DNA of 64,000 nt from Actinomyces bowdenii (GCF_017592395.1 NZ_JAGFOU010000007.1:58076-122075), one strand, 5' to 3'. Shown: positions 1 to 8,931, counted from the stretch's first letter. Translations and numbers: made by a program. The notes: generated by a model not told the origin, from the letters alone.

Positions 1-1
1 G

Positions 2-1483
2 ATGGGGATCGGTCTCATCTTCTACGGGGTGGGCGAGCCGCTGTGGTTCTACATGTCCCCGCCTCCCGGGACGGTTGACGCCCAGACCGCGGAGGCGGCC
101 AGCACCGCCATGGGCACCGCCCTGTTCCACTGGACGATCTACCCCTGGGCCATGTACGCCCTGGTGGGCCTCGGCATGGCCTACTCCACCTACCGCCTGG
201 GCCGCTCCCAGTTGTTCTCCGCGATGTTCACCTCGCTGTTCGGGCGGGCGGCCATCGACGGCGTCGGGGGGCGGATCATCAACATCCTGGCCATCGTGGC
301 CACGCTGTTCGGCTCGGCCTGCTCCCTGGGCCTGGGCGCCCTGCAGATCGGGGGCGGGATGGCGGCTGCCAACCTGGTGGACAGGATCGGCTCCGGGCTC
401 CTGGTGGGCATCATCGCCGTCCTGACCGCCTGCTTCGTGGCCTCGGCCATCTCGGGGATCGAGCGCGGCATCCAGTGGCTGTCCAATATCAACATGGTCC
501 TGGCCGTGCTGCTGGCCGTCATCGTCTTCGTGGGCGGCCCCACGCTGTTCATCCTCAACATCATCCCCTCGGCCGTGGGGGAGTTCATCTCCGAGCTCCC
601 CGAGATGGCCTCGCGCACCTCCGCGGTCGGGGACGAGGACATGGCGTCCTGGCTGGCCTCCTGGACCGTCTTCTACTGGGCCTGGTGGATCTCGTGGACC
701 CCCTTCGTGGGGATGTTCATCGCCCGCATCTCGCGTGGCCGCACGGTGCGCCAGTTCGTCACCGGGGTCATGTTCGTCCCCTCGGTGGTCTCCCTGGCGT
801 GGTTCGCCATCTTCGGCGGCGGCGCCATCGGCCTGCAGGAGCGGGCCGAGCGCGCCAACGACACGGTGGGGATGCTGGTCCACCAGACCAGCGAGGGCCC
901 TGATCTGGACTTCAACACCATCCTCTTCCAGTTGCTGGACGCCGTGCCGGTCCCCAAGGTGGTGCTCTTCATCCTCATGGCCCTGGCCGTCGTGCTGGTC
1001 GCGATCTTCTTCGTCACGGGCGCCGACTCGGCCTCCATCGTCATGGGCGGGCTCTCGGAGAACGGGGCCGCCGAGCCCAGCCGCTTCACCGTGGTCTTCT
1101 GGGGGGTGGCCACCGGGGCCGTCTCGGCGGCGATGCTCCTGGCCGGCGGCGACGACCCCGCCGAGGTGCTCACCGGGGTGCGCAATATCACCATCGTCTC
1201 GGCGCTGCCCTTCGTCGTGGTCATGCTGCTGCTGTGCGTGTCGATCTACAAGGACCTCAGCAACGACCCCTTGCTGCTGCGCCACCAGCTGGCCAGCCAG
1301 GTCCTGGTGGACTCGGTGACCACCGCCACCGAGGTGCATGAGGGCGCCGAGAGCATCGGCCTGCACACCAGCCCCATCGCGAGCCCGTCCGAGGCCGGGG
1401 ACGACGACGCCGATCCGGACGATACGGCCGACTGGGAGGGCGCCGGGGCGTCCCCGGGCCCCGGGGCCCGCGACGGCGCCTGA
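2..1483 (+). CDS. BCCT-family betaine/choline/carnitine transporter, 5' end outside window
   Basis: Secondary transporter of the betaine-choline-carnitine family, which imports quaternary ammonium osmolytes with Na+ or H+ across the cytoplasmic membrane. The visible 493 residues open inside the conserved glycine-rich TM3 stretch (MGIGLIFYGVGEPLWFY), so the first ATG is an internal methionine and roughly 60-100 N-terminal residues lie before the window. The family's Trp-rich TM8 motif (WTVFYWAWWISWTPF) starts near visible residue 221 and is followed by ARISRGR. Multiple membrane segments run to about residue 420. The hydrophilic, acidic, Pro/Gly-rich tail of about 70 residues is likely cytoplasmic and could carry osmosensing or have no fixed structure. 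Substrate cannot be settled from sequence. A strong stem-loop follows the stop codon. Confidence 0.93.
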   Translation: MGIGLIFYGVGEPLWFYMSPPPGTVDAQTAEAASTAMGTALFHWTIYPWAMYALVGLGMAYSTYRLGRSQLFSAMFTSLFGRAAIDGVGGRIINILAIVATLFGSACSLGLGALQIGGGMAAANLVDRIGSGLLVGIIAVLTACFVASAISGIERGIQWLSNINMVLAVLLAVIVFVGGPTLFILNIIPSAVGEFISELPEMASRTSAVGDEDMASWLASWTVFYWAWWISWTPFVGMFIARISRGRTVRQFVTGVMFVPSVVSLAWFAIFGGGAIGLQERAERANDTVGMLVHQTSEGPDLDFNTILFQLLDAVPVPKVVLFILMALAVVLVAIFFVTGADSASIVMGGLSENGAAEPSRFTVVFWGVATGAVSAAMLLAGGDDPAEVLTGVRNITIVSALPFVVVMLLLCVSIYKDLSNDPLLLRHQLASQVLVDSVTTATEVHEGAESIGLHTSPIASPSEAGDDDADPDDTADWEGAGASPGPGARDGA

Positions 1484-1495
1484 GCGGGCTTGATC

Positions 1496-1545
1496 ACCCC
1501 GGCGCCGGCGCGGGCGGCCTTGAGGCCCCGCGCCGGCGCCGGGGT
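1496..1545. terminator. Bidirectional terminator between BCCT gene and S4 gene
   Basis: Perfect 19 bp inverted repeat (arms 1496-1514 and 1527-1545) with a 12-base loop that has its own short GCCT/AGGC pairing. There is no T-tract. It lies between two convergent genes and so can serve both strands. Confidence 0.8.
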
Positions 1546-1620
1546 CACTCGCGTCCTGGGGCCTTGGGCCCAGGGCGCCTTGCCCGACCGATTGCTCCCG
1601 TGTGCTGCGCTGCGCCGGGA

Positions 1621-1920
1621 TCAGGCGTCGTCGGCGACGATCTCGACCACGGCGGTCACGACGGCGCCGGGGAGCTCGACGCTGACCGCATCGGCGTCCT
1701 CCAGGTGGTGGCCGCGTCGGGTCTCCACCCGGCCGTTGACGCGCACGTCCCCGGACTGGATGGCGATGCGGGCCTCGCCCCCGTCCTCCACGAGGCCGGC
1801 GAGCTTGAGGAACTGCCCGAGTTTGATCTTTCCGCGAACGGGGATGGCGGGCGGGGTGGTCTGTGTCATGCGGGGATCATCCCAGAGATCGGTGGGGGAG
1901 TCCGAGGCGTCCGCGGGCAC
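1621..1920 (-). CDS. Small S4-domain RNA-binding protein (YbcJ-like)
   Basis: Small protein consisting almost wholly of one S4 RNA-binding domain: KIKLGQFLKLAGLVEDGGEARIA followed by GDVRVNGRVETRRGHHL, the pattern of the YbcJ/RlbA-like S4 family. These proteins bind structured RNA and are often linked to ribosome work; the exact role is not known. The GTG start at 1920 (99 aa) has an AGGA Shine-Dalgarno element 7 bases upstream. An internal ATG at 1869 (82 aa) matches the usual family length better but lacks a clear ribosome site, so the start is uncertain. It is transcribed alone, convergent with the BCCT gene. Confidence 0.85.
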   Translation of the reverse strand: MPADASDSPTDLWDDPRMTQTTPPAIPVRGKIKLGQFLKLAGLVEDGGEARIAIQSGDVRVNGRVETRRGHHLEDADAVSVELPGAVVTAVVEIVADDA

Positions 1921-1936
1921 AGGCGTTCCTGGCAGA

Positions 1937-2031
1937 TGATCGTTACCTGAAAGCCCTCAAAGCGAGGACTATGCCTACGCTGTGGGCGAAGGGGAGATGT
2001 GTCCATGGTGATTTCATCACGATAGGGTAAC
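1937..2031. promoter_or_regulatory. Upstream region of beta-helix gene with GTTACC-type motifs
   Basis: TGATCGTTACC lies at 1937-1947, and a second GTTACC sits on the minus strand at 2026-2031 (GGTAAC on plus). The same TGATCGTTA core recurs at 11549-11557 before the exopolysaccharide operon. A possible -10 box TACGCT is at 1976-1981. Direct-repeat GTTACC-like sites suit a response regulator of the MtrA type, but this is inference. Confidence 0.35.
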
Positions 2032-2058
2032 TGCGTCCGACGACATGAGGAGACCACA

Positions 2059-4692
2059 ATGCGTCGATTCGTCGCCCAGATGGCGGTTCTTGTCCTAGGC
2101 CTGACGGTGCCTTTCCTGGTGGTACCGCAGGCATCAGCAGCTCCTGGAGGAAGCACGATCCACGTCTCCGCGTCCAGCGGATCGGATGCGGGTGATGGGT
2201 CCGCCGCCAGGCCCTACCAGACCATTTCCACTGCCATCGATGCCGCTTCCACTGGCGACACCATTGAATTGGCGGATGGGACCTACCGCGAGGGCGAGCT
2301 GAGCGTTGGCAAGGGCCTGACGATCCGTGCCGCCCAGGGCGCCACCCCGGTGATTTCTGGGGCCAAGGTTCCAGAAACCTGGACCAATGCTGGAAACGGG
2401 ACCTGGTCGACCGGCCACGACATGGTCCGCTTCTGCACGGTGTGCACGACGAATGCCGATCCTGAGGCCGAGGGCATGGCCGCCCACCCCGAGCAGGTCT
2501 TCGTCGACGGCAAGCCGCTGACCCAGGTGGCCAGCCGCGCGGAGGTCACCGCCTCCACCTTCTACGTCGACGACCCCGACCCGGTGACCCTCAAGGAGGC
2601 GGGCAACAACCGCGCCGGCTACAACGTCAAGCCCCACACCGGCACCTCCTACGTCATCGGCGTCGACCCCGCTCAGCACGAGGTCGAGGTCGTCCAGCAC
2701 CACCGGGCCCTGTCCGCCACAGCGGACAACGTGACCCTCTCGGGGCTGGTGGTGGAGAAGTACTCCGCGGTCCAGCGCTGGGACTACGACGATCCTGAGA
2801 TCGGGACCCTCTCGGGTGGCGGCATGGTGGTCGCCTCCGGGGGCAACCTGCGCATCGAGGGCTCCACCTTCCGCTACTCCTCCTCCGCCGGAGCGGTGCA
2901 GGTCATCGACGCCACCGACGCCGTCGTCACCGGGAACCGCTTCGAGGAGAACGGCTCCAACGGGTTCGGGATCAACAACTCCACGGGTGTGACCGTGGAG
3001 CGCAACCTGTGGCGCTCCAACAACACCGCCGATCACATCACCACCGGCTGCGGGGCCTACTGCACGCTGGCGGACACCAAGATCACCCACGCTGACGGCG
3101 TGCGCTTCGCCTTCAACACCGTGGACTACTCGGACGCCGGCTACGACATCTCCGAGCCCGCCGTCTACGCGGACCAGCGCGGTGCCGGCGTGTGGTTCGA
3201 CGAGGGCGTCATCAACTCCGAGATCGTCGGCAACTACTTCGTCAACACCCCGGTGGCCATGTTCAACGAGGTCTCCTCCAACAACCTCATCGCCTCCAAT
3301 ATCGTTGAGGGCGCGGGCGTGGGCATCCACGTCTCGGGGTCTGACAAGACCAGGATCTGGAACAACACCATCTCCCACGCCCTGACCAGTGTGATGATCC
3401 AGGAGGACAGCCGCTCCGATGGCTGCAACGCACGGCGTGCCGACGGCAGCTGCGCCCAGCTCCAGCCCTGGAGTGCCGAGCACGGCCTGTCATGGGACAC
3501 CACCGAGACGGTGATCAGCAACAACATCTTCTCCTCGGAGCAGACCCAGATCAAGGAGGGCGACCCCTGGCGCTTCTCCGCCATGCTCCAGGTCACCGGA
3601 GGGGCCAACGACGACGGCTCGGGCGCCGTGTACGCCAACGACATGATCTCGGCCATCGACCACAACGTGTACTACCGGGCCCAGGACAACGGGAACCCCT
3701 CCACGACGGTGCTGTGGAACTGGGGCAAGGACCTGGGCACCCAGAGCGTCAACGCCCCCGAGCTGTCCGAGTTCTCCTCCAGCCCGCACGTGACCGTCTC
3801 GGGCAAGGAGGCCAACGGCCTGGACCAGCGCGGCACGCGGGCGGAGAACCCCTTCTTCGTCAAGGAGTCCGCCGACCCCACGGCGTGGAAGACCTCCGAC
3901 TTCCACCTCAAGCCCGGCAGCCCTGCCTCCGGCACCGGACAGGCCCTGCCCGCGGACGTGGCCGGCGAGCTCGGCGTGACCGCCGGGGTCGCCGTGGACC
4001 GCGGGGCCCTGGTCAACGCGGCCTGGGACGGCGGCAACGACCAGGCCGGCGCGGGCACGCCCGTACCGCCCCAGAACAAGCCGGAGGGCGACCCGAACCC
4101 CGCTCCGGGCCGGCCCAGCTCCGTCGACCCCGCCGCCGAGCAGGCCGCCGAGCAGGAGCCCGCTGCTGGAGCCCCCGCCGAGCAGGCGGCCGCTGAGGCG
4201 CCGGCCGCGCAGGACGGAGCCGCTGAGGCGCCGGCGGCGCAGGGCGGAGCCGCTGAGGCGCCGGCGGCGCAGGGCGGAGCCGGGAACGGTGATGTGGGCG
4301 AGTCGTCCCAGGCCGACTCCACCCAGGCCGACGCGGGCCAGGGCGGCACGGGGGCGACGGCTGGCGGTTCGGCCGCATCGGCCGGGGAGGCGGCCTCCAG
4401 CCGGTCCGGCGCCAAGGCCCGATCCGGCAGCACTGCCAATGGGCACGCCGCGGCTGCGGGCGTGACCATCGCCGCGGACTCGGTTCCCGGTGGTGTGGAT
4501 GACCGCTCGCCCGCCGGGGCGGTGGCCGCCGCCGAGGCCCAGCCCGTGAGCGCCGGCTCCGCCGGCGACCGGGGCGGCTCCCTGGCCCGGGCCGGAGTGG
4601 TGGCGCCCGGCCTCATCATCCTCAGTGTCGCCGCGGTGGTGCTGGGCGCCGGTGCGCTGGTGGGCAGGCGCCGGATGAGCCGGGGCAGGTGA
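2059..4692 (+). CDS. Secreted right-handed beta-helix surface protein, membrane-anchored
   Basis: Large exported protein of 877 aa. The start has a GAGGAG ribosome site 7 bases upstream. A Sec signal peptide (residues 1-27, cleavage after ASA) leads into a parallel beta-helix domain (about 33-640) with the typical opening SSGSDAGDGSAARPYQTISTAIDAA and repeated turns such as VVTGNRF and GINNSTGVTVERNLW. Such folds usually bind or cleave polysaccharide (pectate lyase or chondroitinase-like families), so glycan binding or cleavage at the cell surface is likely but not proven. Residues about 670-840 are Pro/Ala/Gly-rich and include three tandem 10-residue repeats. The C-terminus is a hydrophobic helix followed by GRRRMSRGR. 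No LPXTG motif is present, so anchoring would be by the transmembrane helix rather than by sortase. Confidence 0.88.
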   Translation: MRRFVAQMAVLVLGLTVPFLVVPQASAAPGGSTIHVSASSGSDAGDGSAARPYQTISTAIDAASTGDTIELADGTYREGELSVGKGLTIRAAQGATPVISGAKVPETWTNAGNGTWSTGHDMVRFCTVCTTNADPEAEGMAAHPEQVFVDGKPLTQVASRAEVTASTFYVDDPDPVTLKEAGNNRAGYNVKPHTGTSYVIGVDPAQHEVEVVQHHRALSATADNVTLSGLVVEKYSAVQRWDYDDPEIGTLSGGGMVVASGGNLRIEGSTFRYSSSAGAVQVIDATDAVVTGNRFEENGSNGFGINNSTGVTVERNLWRSNNTADHITTGCGAYCTLADTKITHADGVRFAFNTVDYSDAGYDISEPAVYADQRGAGVWFDEGVINSEIVGNYFVNTPVAMFNEVSSNNLIASNIVEGAGVGIHVSGSDKTRIWNNTISHALTSVMIQEDSRSDGCNARRADGSCAQLQPWSAEHGLSWDTTETVISNNIFSSEQTQIKEGDPWRFSAMLQVTGGANDDGSGAVYANDMISAIDHNVYYRAQDNGNPSTTVLWNWGKDLGTQSVNAPELSEFSSSPHVTVSGKEANGLDQRGTRAENPFFVKESADPTAWKTSDFHLKPGSPASGTGQALPADVAGELGVTAGVAVDRGALVNAAWDGGNDQAGAGTPVPPQNKPEGDPNPAPGRPSSVDPAAEQAAEQEPAAGAPAEQAAAEAPAAQDGAAEAPAAQGGAAEAPAAQGGAGNGDVGESSQADSTQADAGQGGTGATAGGSAASAGEAASSRSGAKARSGSTANGHAAAAGVTIAADSVPGGVDDRSPAGAVAAAEAQPVSAGSAGDRGGSLARAGVVAPGLIILSVAAVVLGAGALVGRRRMSRGR
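4189..4278 (+). repeat. Three 30 bp tandem repeats in the linker of the beta-helix protein
   Basis: Units begin at 4189, 4219 and 4249. The last two are identical and the first differs at two bases. They encode AEAPAAQ(D/G)GA and form part of a wall-spanning Pro/Ala linker, where copy number can vary by slippage. Confidence 0.95.
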
Positions 4693-4708
4693 GAGGCGAT
4701 GCCGGTTG

Positions 4709-5083
4709 ATGCCGGTTGACGACCAGCCGGCGATCACCGTGGGTGCGCGCTACCCGGTCGGAGAGCGGATGATCCGCCTCTCGGACCGGGTGGCGCGCAT
4801 CGTCATGCGCTGCCGCCCCGTCCTCATCGACACCGCGGCGCACCGGGAGGTCATCACCTACGGAGAGCTGAGCCAGGCCATCGACCGCAGTGTGCTGCCC
4901 CGCCACATGGGGCTGGTGCTGCACATGATCGGGCACGACTGCGAGGCCCGGGGCGAGCCGAGCCTGGCGGCCCTGGTGGTGAGCGCGGGCACGGGGGAGG
5001 TCGGGACCCCCGATGCCTCCTGGGCCCCGCCCGAGCGCCTGGCCTGCTGGGAGCACTGGGCCGCTGGCCCGCGGGGCGCCTGA
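4709..5083 (+). CDS. Conserved small protein of unknown function with TYGEL motif
   Basis: A protein of about 124 aa that I cannot assign. It shows VARIVMRCRPVL, then VITYGELSQAI, then LPRHMGLVLHMIGHDCEARGEPSLAALVVSAGTGEVG. The TYGEL segment resembles the entry to a winged-helix fold like that of alkyltransferase-like proteins, and the LxALVVxxxTGxxG pattern recurs in small uncharacterised bacterial proteins. No catalytic motif is evident. The start is uncertain: ATG at 4709 or TTG at 4706, both after GAGAGG. It lies 16 bases behind the beta-helix gene and may be co-transcribed with it. Confidence 0.6.
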   Translation: MPVDDQPAITVGARYPVGERMIRLSDRVARIVMRCRPVLIDTAAHREVITYGELSQAIDRSVLPRHMGLVLHMIGHDCEARGEPSLAALVVSAGTGEVGTPDASWAPPERLACWEHWAAGPRGA

Positions 5084-5224
5084 GGCCCGCGCATCGGCGC
5101 GCGCCCGGGCCGCCAGCGCCCCTCCGCCGCTGCGCACCGGTCTGGCGCTGGGCACCCCGAGGATGCGCGGGGCGGGCAGCGGTCCGCTATGTGGAACGGC
5201 TCGCCGTGCTGCATGCCGGCCCCT

Positions 5225-5230
5225 TAGGGT
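5225..5230 (+). promoter_or_regulatory. Possible -10 box of metF-metE transcript
   Basis: TAGGGT lies 7 bases before the first paired base of the riboswitch, so a transcript starting near 5237 would begin almost exactly at the aptamer. No convincing -35 box is visible. Confidence 0.4.
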
Positions 5231-5237
5231 GGGCCAA

Positions 5238-5320
5238 CCATCCAGAGCGGCCGAGAGACCTGGCTCCCCGACGCCGCAGCAACCCGGAGGACGGGTGCTT
5301 CAGCCAGGATCGATGGAGAA
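5238..5320 (+). ncRNA. SAM riboswitch (SAM-I/SAM-IV superfamily) upstream of metF
   Basis: The region folds as a SAM aptamer. P1 is CCATC 5238-5242 with GATGG 5312-5316. P2 is GCGGC 5247-5251 with GCCGC 5273-5277. The conserved AGCAACC follows P2. P3 is ACCCG 5282-5286 with CGGGT 5292-5296. CCTGGCT in the P2 loop (5259-5265) is fully complementary to AGCCAGG (5302-5308), forming the pseudoknot expected of SAM-I and SAM-IV types. The 3' strand of P1 runs into GGAGA, the metF ribosome-binding site, so SAM binding should hide the site and block translation. It sits before metF-metE, the classic targets. The subclass call (SAM-I/IV variant) is tentative. Confidence 0.85.
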
Positions 5321-5326
5321 GATCGC

Positions 5327-6433
5327 GTGACACACTCCGAAGACCCCCACCGGGCCGCCGGCGGACCCGCGCGCCCGACGGTCAGCCTCGAGCTCTTCCC
5401 ACCTCGCCCCGGGAGGGCCGCCCCCGCCACCTGGAGCCGCATCGACAGCCTCCTGGCCACCGGCCCAGACTTCGTCTCGGTGACCTACCGGCCCGCCTTC
5501 GTCGCCGGGGCCGCCGAGCCCGGCCGGGGCCCCGCGGGGGTGCGCGTGGTCAACGAGCCCAATCCCGCCGAGCAGGTGGTCGAGCACATCCTGAGCACCA
5601 GCACGGTGCCGCTCATGGCCCACCTGACCTGCATCGGCTACCGCCGCAGCGACGTCGTCGAGATCGTCACCCACTTCCTGGGCATGGGAGTGCGCCGCTT
5701 CCTGGCCCTGCGCGGCGATCCGCCGCCGGGCGCCTCCCCCGACGACCTGGCCGGCGAGCTGCCCCACGCCGATGACCTCGTGCGCGTCATCCGGGAGGTC
5801 GAGGACGAGTACTTCGGCGATGGCCGGAGGCATGTGACCGTGGCCGTGGCCGCCTACCCCGTGACCACCGACCACGCCCTGGCCATCGAGGTGCTGGCCG
5901 CCAAGCAGGCCGCCGGGGCGGACCTGGCCATCACGCAGGTCTTCTACGAGGCCGAGGACTACGCCGCCCTGTGCCGGGCCGCCTCCTACGCGGGGGTGAC
6001 CATGCCGATCCTGCCCGGCCTCATCCCCCTGACCGATCTGGGGCGCCTGACCCGCTTGGAGTCCCTCACCGGCGTGCCCGTCCCCGAGGGCCTGCGCGCC
6101 TCGCTGTCCTCGGCCCACGGCGCGGAGCTGGTGGGCCGGGGCCTGGACGCCACCCTGGAGCTGGCCACCGCCCTGCTCGAGGCGGGCGCCCCAGGACTGC
6201 ACCTCTACACCTTCAACCGCACCCGCCCGGCCCTCGACGTCATCAGCCACCTGCGGCTGGGCGGGATCCTGTCCGGCTCGGCCCCCGACCCGCGCGTGCG
6301 CGAGGCCATCGAGCGCGGCTACCTCCAGGCCACCCCCGGCAGGGGGCCGTCCTTCCTCAGGGCGGCCCCCTGCGCCTCCGAGCCGGCCGCACCCGCGGGC
6401 CCGGCGCCCACCACCACCAAGGAGATCACATGA
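5327..6433 (+). CDS. metF: 5,10-methylenetetrahydrofolate reductase
   Basis: FAD enzyme reducing 5,10-methylene-THF to 5-methyl-THF, the methyl donor for methionine synthesis. It has the TIM-barrel signature motifs in order: SLELFPPR, FVSVTYRP, MAHLTCIGYRR, FLALRGDPP, ITQVFYEAEDY, LPGLIPL and LHLYTFNRTRP. At 368 aa it is longer than the usual 290-310, with a loose N-terminal segment and an Ala/Pro-rich tail of about 40 residues. The GTG start is set by the SD inside the riboswitch P1 strand. It overlaps metE by ATGA, so the two are translationally coupled and share SAM control. Confidence 0.95.
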   Translation: MTHSEDPHRAAGGPARPTVSLELFPPRPGRAAPATWSRIDSLLATGPDFVSVTYRPAFVAGAAEPGRGPAGVRVVNEPNPAEQVVEHILSTSTVPLMAHLTCIGYRRSDVVEIVTHFLGMGVRRFLALRGDPPPGASPDDLAGELPHADDLVRVIREVEDEYFGDGRRHVTVAVAAYPVTTDHALAIEVLAAKQAAGADLAITQVFYEAEDYAALCRAASYAGVTMPILPGLIPLTDLGRLTRLESLTGVPVPEGLRASLSSAHGAELVGRGLDATLELATALLEAGAPGLHLYTFNRTRPALDVISHLRLGGILSGSAPDPRVREAIERGYLQATPGRGPSFLRAAPCASEPAAPAGPAPTTTKEIT

Positions 6434-8817
6434 GCACCACCCCTCCCTCGTCGACCACGGCCGCGCCAGGGATGGCTGCCGAGATGACCTCACCGGCCGC
6501 GCCGCTGCCCAGCGCCACGATCCTGGGCTACCCGCGCATCGGGCGCGACCGCGAGCTCAAGCGCGCCCTGGAGCAGTACTGGAGGGGCGCCATCAGCGCC
6601 GAGGAGCTGGGCGGGGCCGCGGCCGGGGTGCGGGCGGCCACCCGCGAGCGCCTGACCGCCCTGGGCCTGGGCGAGTGCTCCTCCATCCCCGCCGACTTCA
6701 CCCTCTACGACCAGGTCCTCCAGGTCACGGCCACCCTGGGCGCCGCTCCCGCGCGCTTCCGCGACCTGCTCGACGCCGAGGGCGCCCTCGACCTCGATGG
6801 CCACTTCACCCTGGCCCGCGGCCAGGGCAGCCGCCCGGCCCTGGAGATGACCAAGTGGCTGGACTCCAACTACCACTACCTCGTGCCCGAGATCGACGCC
6901 GCCACCCCCATCGGCTATGTCGACTCCTCCATCGCCGACCAGGTCGAGGAGGCGGCGGCCCAGGACGCCCAGGTGGTGCGCCCCGTCGTCGTGGGCCCCG
7001 TGAGCTACCTGCTCATGGCCAAGCCCTCCGACGAGGCCGCCGAGGGCTTCCACCCCCTGGATCGGCTGGGCGATGTGCTGCACGCCTACGGGCACCTCCT
7101 CATGGGCCTGCGCGCCGCAGGGGCCGCCTGGGTCCAGCTCGACGAGCCAGCCCTGGTCTCCGACTCCTGGGGCATCGAGCCCGACCGCGTCCTGGCGGCG
7201 GTGCGCGAGGCCTACAGCTGGCTGGGCGCCATCGTCGAGCGGCCCCAGATCCTCGTGGCCGGAACCTACGGATCCCTGGGCGAGGCCCTGCCCGTCCTGG
7301 GCGCCACCCCGATCGAGGCCGTGGCCCTGGACCTGGTGGCCGGTGGGCTGCCCCAGGCCGAGGCGCTGGCCGCGCTGGCGGGCAAGTCCGTGGTGGCCGG
7401 GGTGGTCTCGGGCCGCAACATCTGGCGCACCGACCTGGATGCGGCGCTGACCACCCTGGAGCGCCTGCGCGAGTCGCTGCCCGGGGGCACGCCCATCACC
7501 GTGGCCACCTCCACCTCCCTGCAGCACGTGCCCCACGACGTCGAGCGCGAGACCTCCATCGACCCGCAGCTGCGCTCCTGGCTGGCCTTCGCCGACCAGA
7601 AGGTGGGGGAGGTCCTCACCCTGGCGCGCGGCCTGGCCCAGGGCCGTGGGGCCATCAGCGCCGAGCTGGCCCGGGACGCCGAGCTGCGCGCCCAGCGCGC
7701 CGCCCACCCGGGGGTCAACCGGGCGCAGGTGCGCGACGCCGTCGCGGCCATCACCCCCGCCGACCGCACCCGCGCCCCCTACGCCGAGCGCCGCCGGGCC
7801 CAGGCCGAGCGCCTGGGGCTGCCCGAGCTGCCCACCACCACCATCGGCTCCTTCCCCCAGACCGCCGAGATCCGCAGGGCCCGCGCCGCCTGGCGCAGGG
7901 GGGAGATCGACGACGCCGCCTACGACGCCGCCATGCGCGCCGAGATCGCCAGCGTCGTGGCCCTCCAGGAGCGCATCGGCCTGGACGTCCTGGTCCACGG
8001 CGAGGCCGAGCGCAACGACATGGTCCAGTACTTCGCCGAGCTGCTGGACGGCTTCGTGACCACCGAGCACGGCTGGGTCCAGTCCTACGGCTCGCGCTGC
8101 ACCCGCCCCTCCATCCTGTGGGGGGACGTGGCGCGCCCCGAGCCCATGACCGTGGCCTGGTCGGCCTACGCCCAGTCCCTGACCGACAAGCCCCTCAAGG
8201 GCATGCTCACCGGGCCGGTGACGATCATGGCCTGGTCCTTCGTGCGCGACGACCTGCCGCGCGCCCAGGTCGCCGACCAACTCGGCCTGGCCCTGCGCGC
8301 CGAGGTCGCCGACCTGGAGGCCGCCGGCATCGGCGTCATCCAGGTCGATGAGCCCGCCATCCGCGAGACCCTGCCCCTGCGCGCCGCCGATCGACCCGAG
8401 TACCTGGAGTGGTCGGTGGGCTCCTTCCGCCTGGCCACCGGCGGGGCCGCCCCTGCCACCCAGGTGCACACCCACCTGTGCTACTCGGAGTTCGACGTCG
8501 TCATCGATGCGGTGGACCACCTGGATGCGGACGTGACCTCCATCGAGGCCTCGCGCTCGCGCATGGACATCCTTCCGGCGGTGGCCGCCCACGGCTTCGA
8601 GCGCCAGCTGGGCCCGGGGGTGTGGGACATCCACTCCCCGCGCGTGCCCAGCCTGTCCGAGTGCACCGAGCTGCTCCAGCGGGCCGTGGACGCCCTGGGC
8701 GCCGCCACGGTGTGGGTCAACCCGGACTGCGGCCTGAAGACCCGGGCCTACGCCGAGACCGAGGAGAGCCTGGCCAACCTCGTGGGCGCCGCCCGCGCGG
8801 TGCGCGAGGGTCTGTGA
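6430..8817 (+). CDS. metE: Cobalamin-independent methionine synthase
   Basis: Transfers the methyl group of 5-methyl-THF polyglutamate to homocysteine. At 795 aa it has the usual two-barrel length. Visible signatures include ILGYPRIGRDRELKRALEQYW at the N-terminus, WLDSNYHYLVPE, GEAERNDMVQYFAE, GWVQSYGSRCTRP and VDEPAIRE. Zinc ligands are His682 and Cys684 in THLCYSEF and Cys767 in NPDCGLKTR. AAGGAG lies 6 bases before the ATG, which overlaps the metF stop. A 15 bp terminator stem follows. The B12-independent route is fed directly by the upstream metF product. Confidence 0.97.
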   Translation: MSTTPPSSTTAAPGMAAEMTSPAAPLPSATILGYPRIGRDRELKRALEQYWRGAISAEELGGAAAGVRAATRERLTALGLGECSSIPADFTLYDQVLQVTATLGAAPARFRDLLDAEGALDLDGHFTLARGQGSRPALEMTKWLDSNYHYLVPEIDAATPIGYVDSSIADQVEEAAAQDAQVVRPVVVGPVSYLLMAKPSDEAAEGFHPLDRLGDVLHAYGHLLMGLRAAGAAWVQLDEPALVSDSWGIEPDRVLAAVREAYSWLGAIVERPQILVAGTYGSLGEALPVLGATPIEAVALDLVAGGLPQAEALAALAGKSVVAGVVSGRNIWRTDLDAALTTLERLRESLPGGTPITVATSTSLQHVPHDVERETSIDPQLRSWLAFADQKVGEVLTLARGLAQGRGAISAELARDAELRAQRAAHPGVNRAQVRDAVAAITPADRTRAPYAERRRAQAERLGLPELPTTTIGSFPQTAEIRRARAAWRRGEIDDAAYDAAMRAEIASVVALQERIGLDVLVHGEAERNDMVQYFAELLDGFVTTEHGWVQSYGSRCTRPSILWGDVARPEPMTVAWSAYAQSLTDKPLKGMLTGPVTIMAWSFVRDDLPRAQVADQLGLALRAEVADLEAAGIGVIQVDEPAIRETLPLRAADRPEYLEWSVGSFRLATGGAAPATQVHTHLCYSEFDVVIDAVDHLDADVTSIEASRSRMDILPAVAAHGFERQLGPGVWDIHSPRVPSLSECTELLQRAVDALGAATVWVNPDCGLKTRAYAETEESLANLVGAARAVREGL

Positions 8818-8857
8818 GCCCTCTGGATCCCTGAGCGCCGGTTCTCGGCCCGGCTGC

Positions 8858-8901
8858 GCGCTGCGGCCACCTCATCGATCCCGGTCAGGTGGCCGCAGCG
8901 C
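8858..8901 (+). terminator. Terminator after metE
   Basis: Perfect 15 bp inverted repeat (8858-8872 with 8887-8901) and a 14-base loop. No T-run follows, as is common in this genome. Confidence 0.75.
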
Positions 8902-8925
8902 CGTTCTCACGGCGCCCCCGGCGGG

Positions 8926-8931
8926 TAGACT
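8926..8931 (+). promoter_or_regulatory. -10 box of the two-gene unknown module
   Basis: GGGTAGACT gives an extended -10 element, about 44 bases before the first start codon. No good -35 is visible. Confidence 0.45.

Noticed and set aside
2134..3483. Long open frames antisense to the beta-helix gene and many other genes
   Set aside because: They are mirror frames produced by high GC at third codon positions of the true genes; none has a start site or recognisable domain.
4600..4692. LPXTG sortase anchor in the beta-helix protein
   Set aside because: The hydrophobic helix and basic tail are present, but no LPXTG or close variant precedes them.
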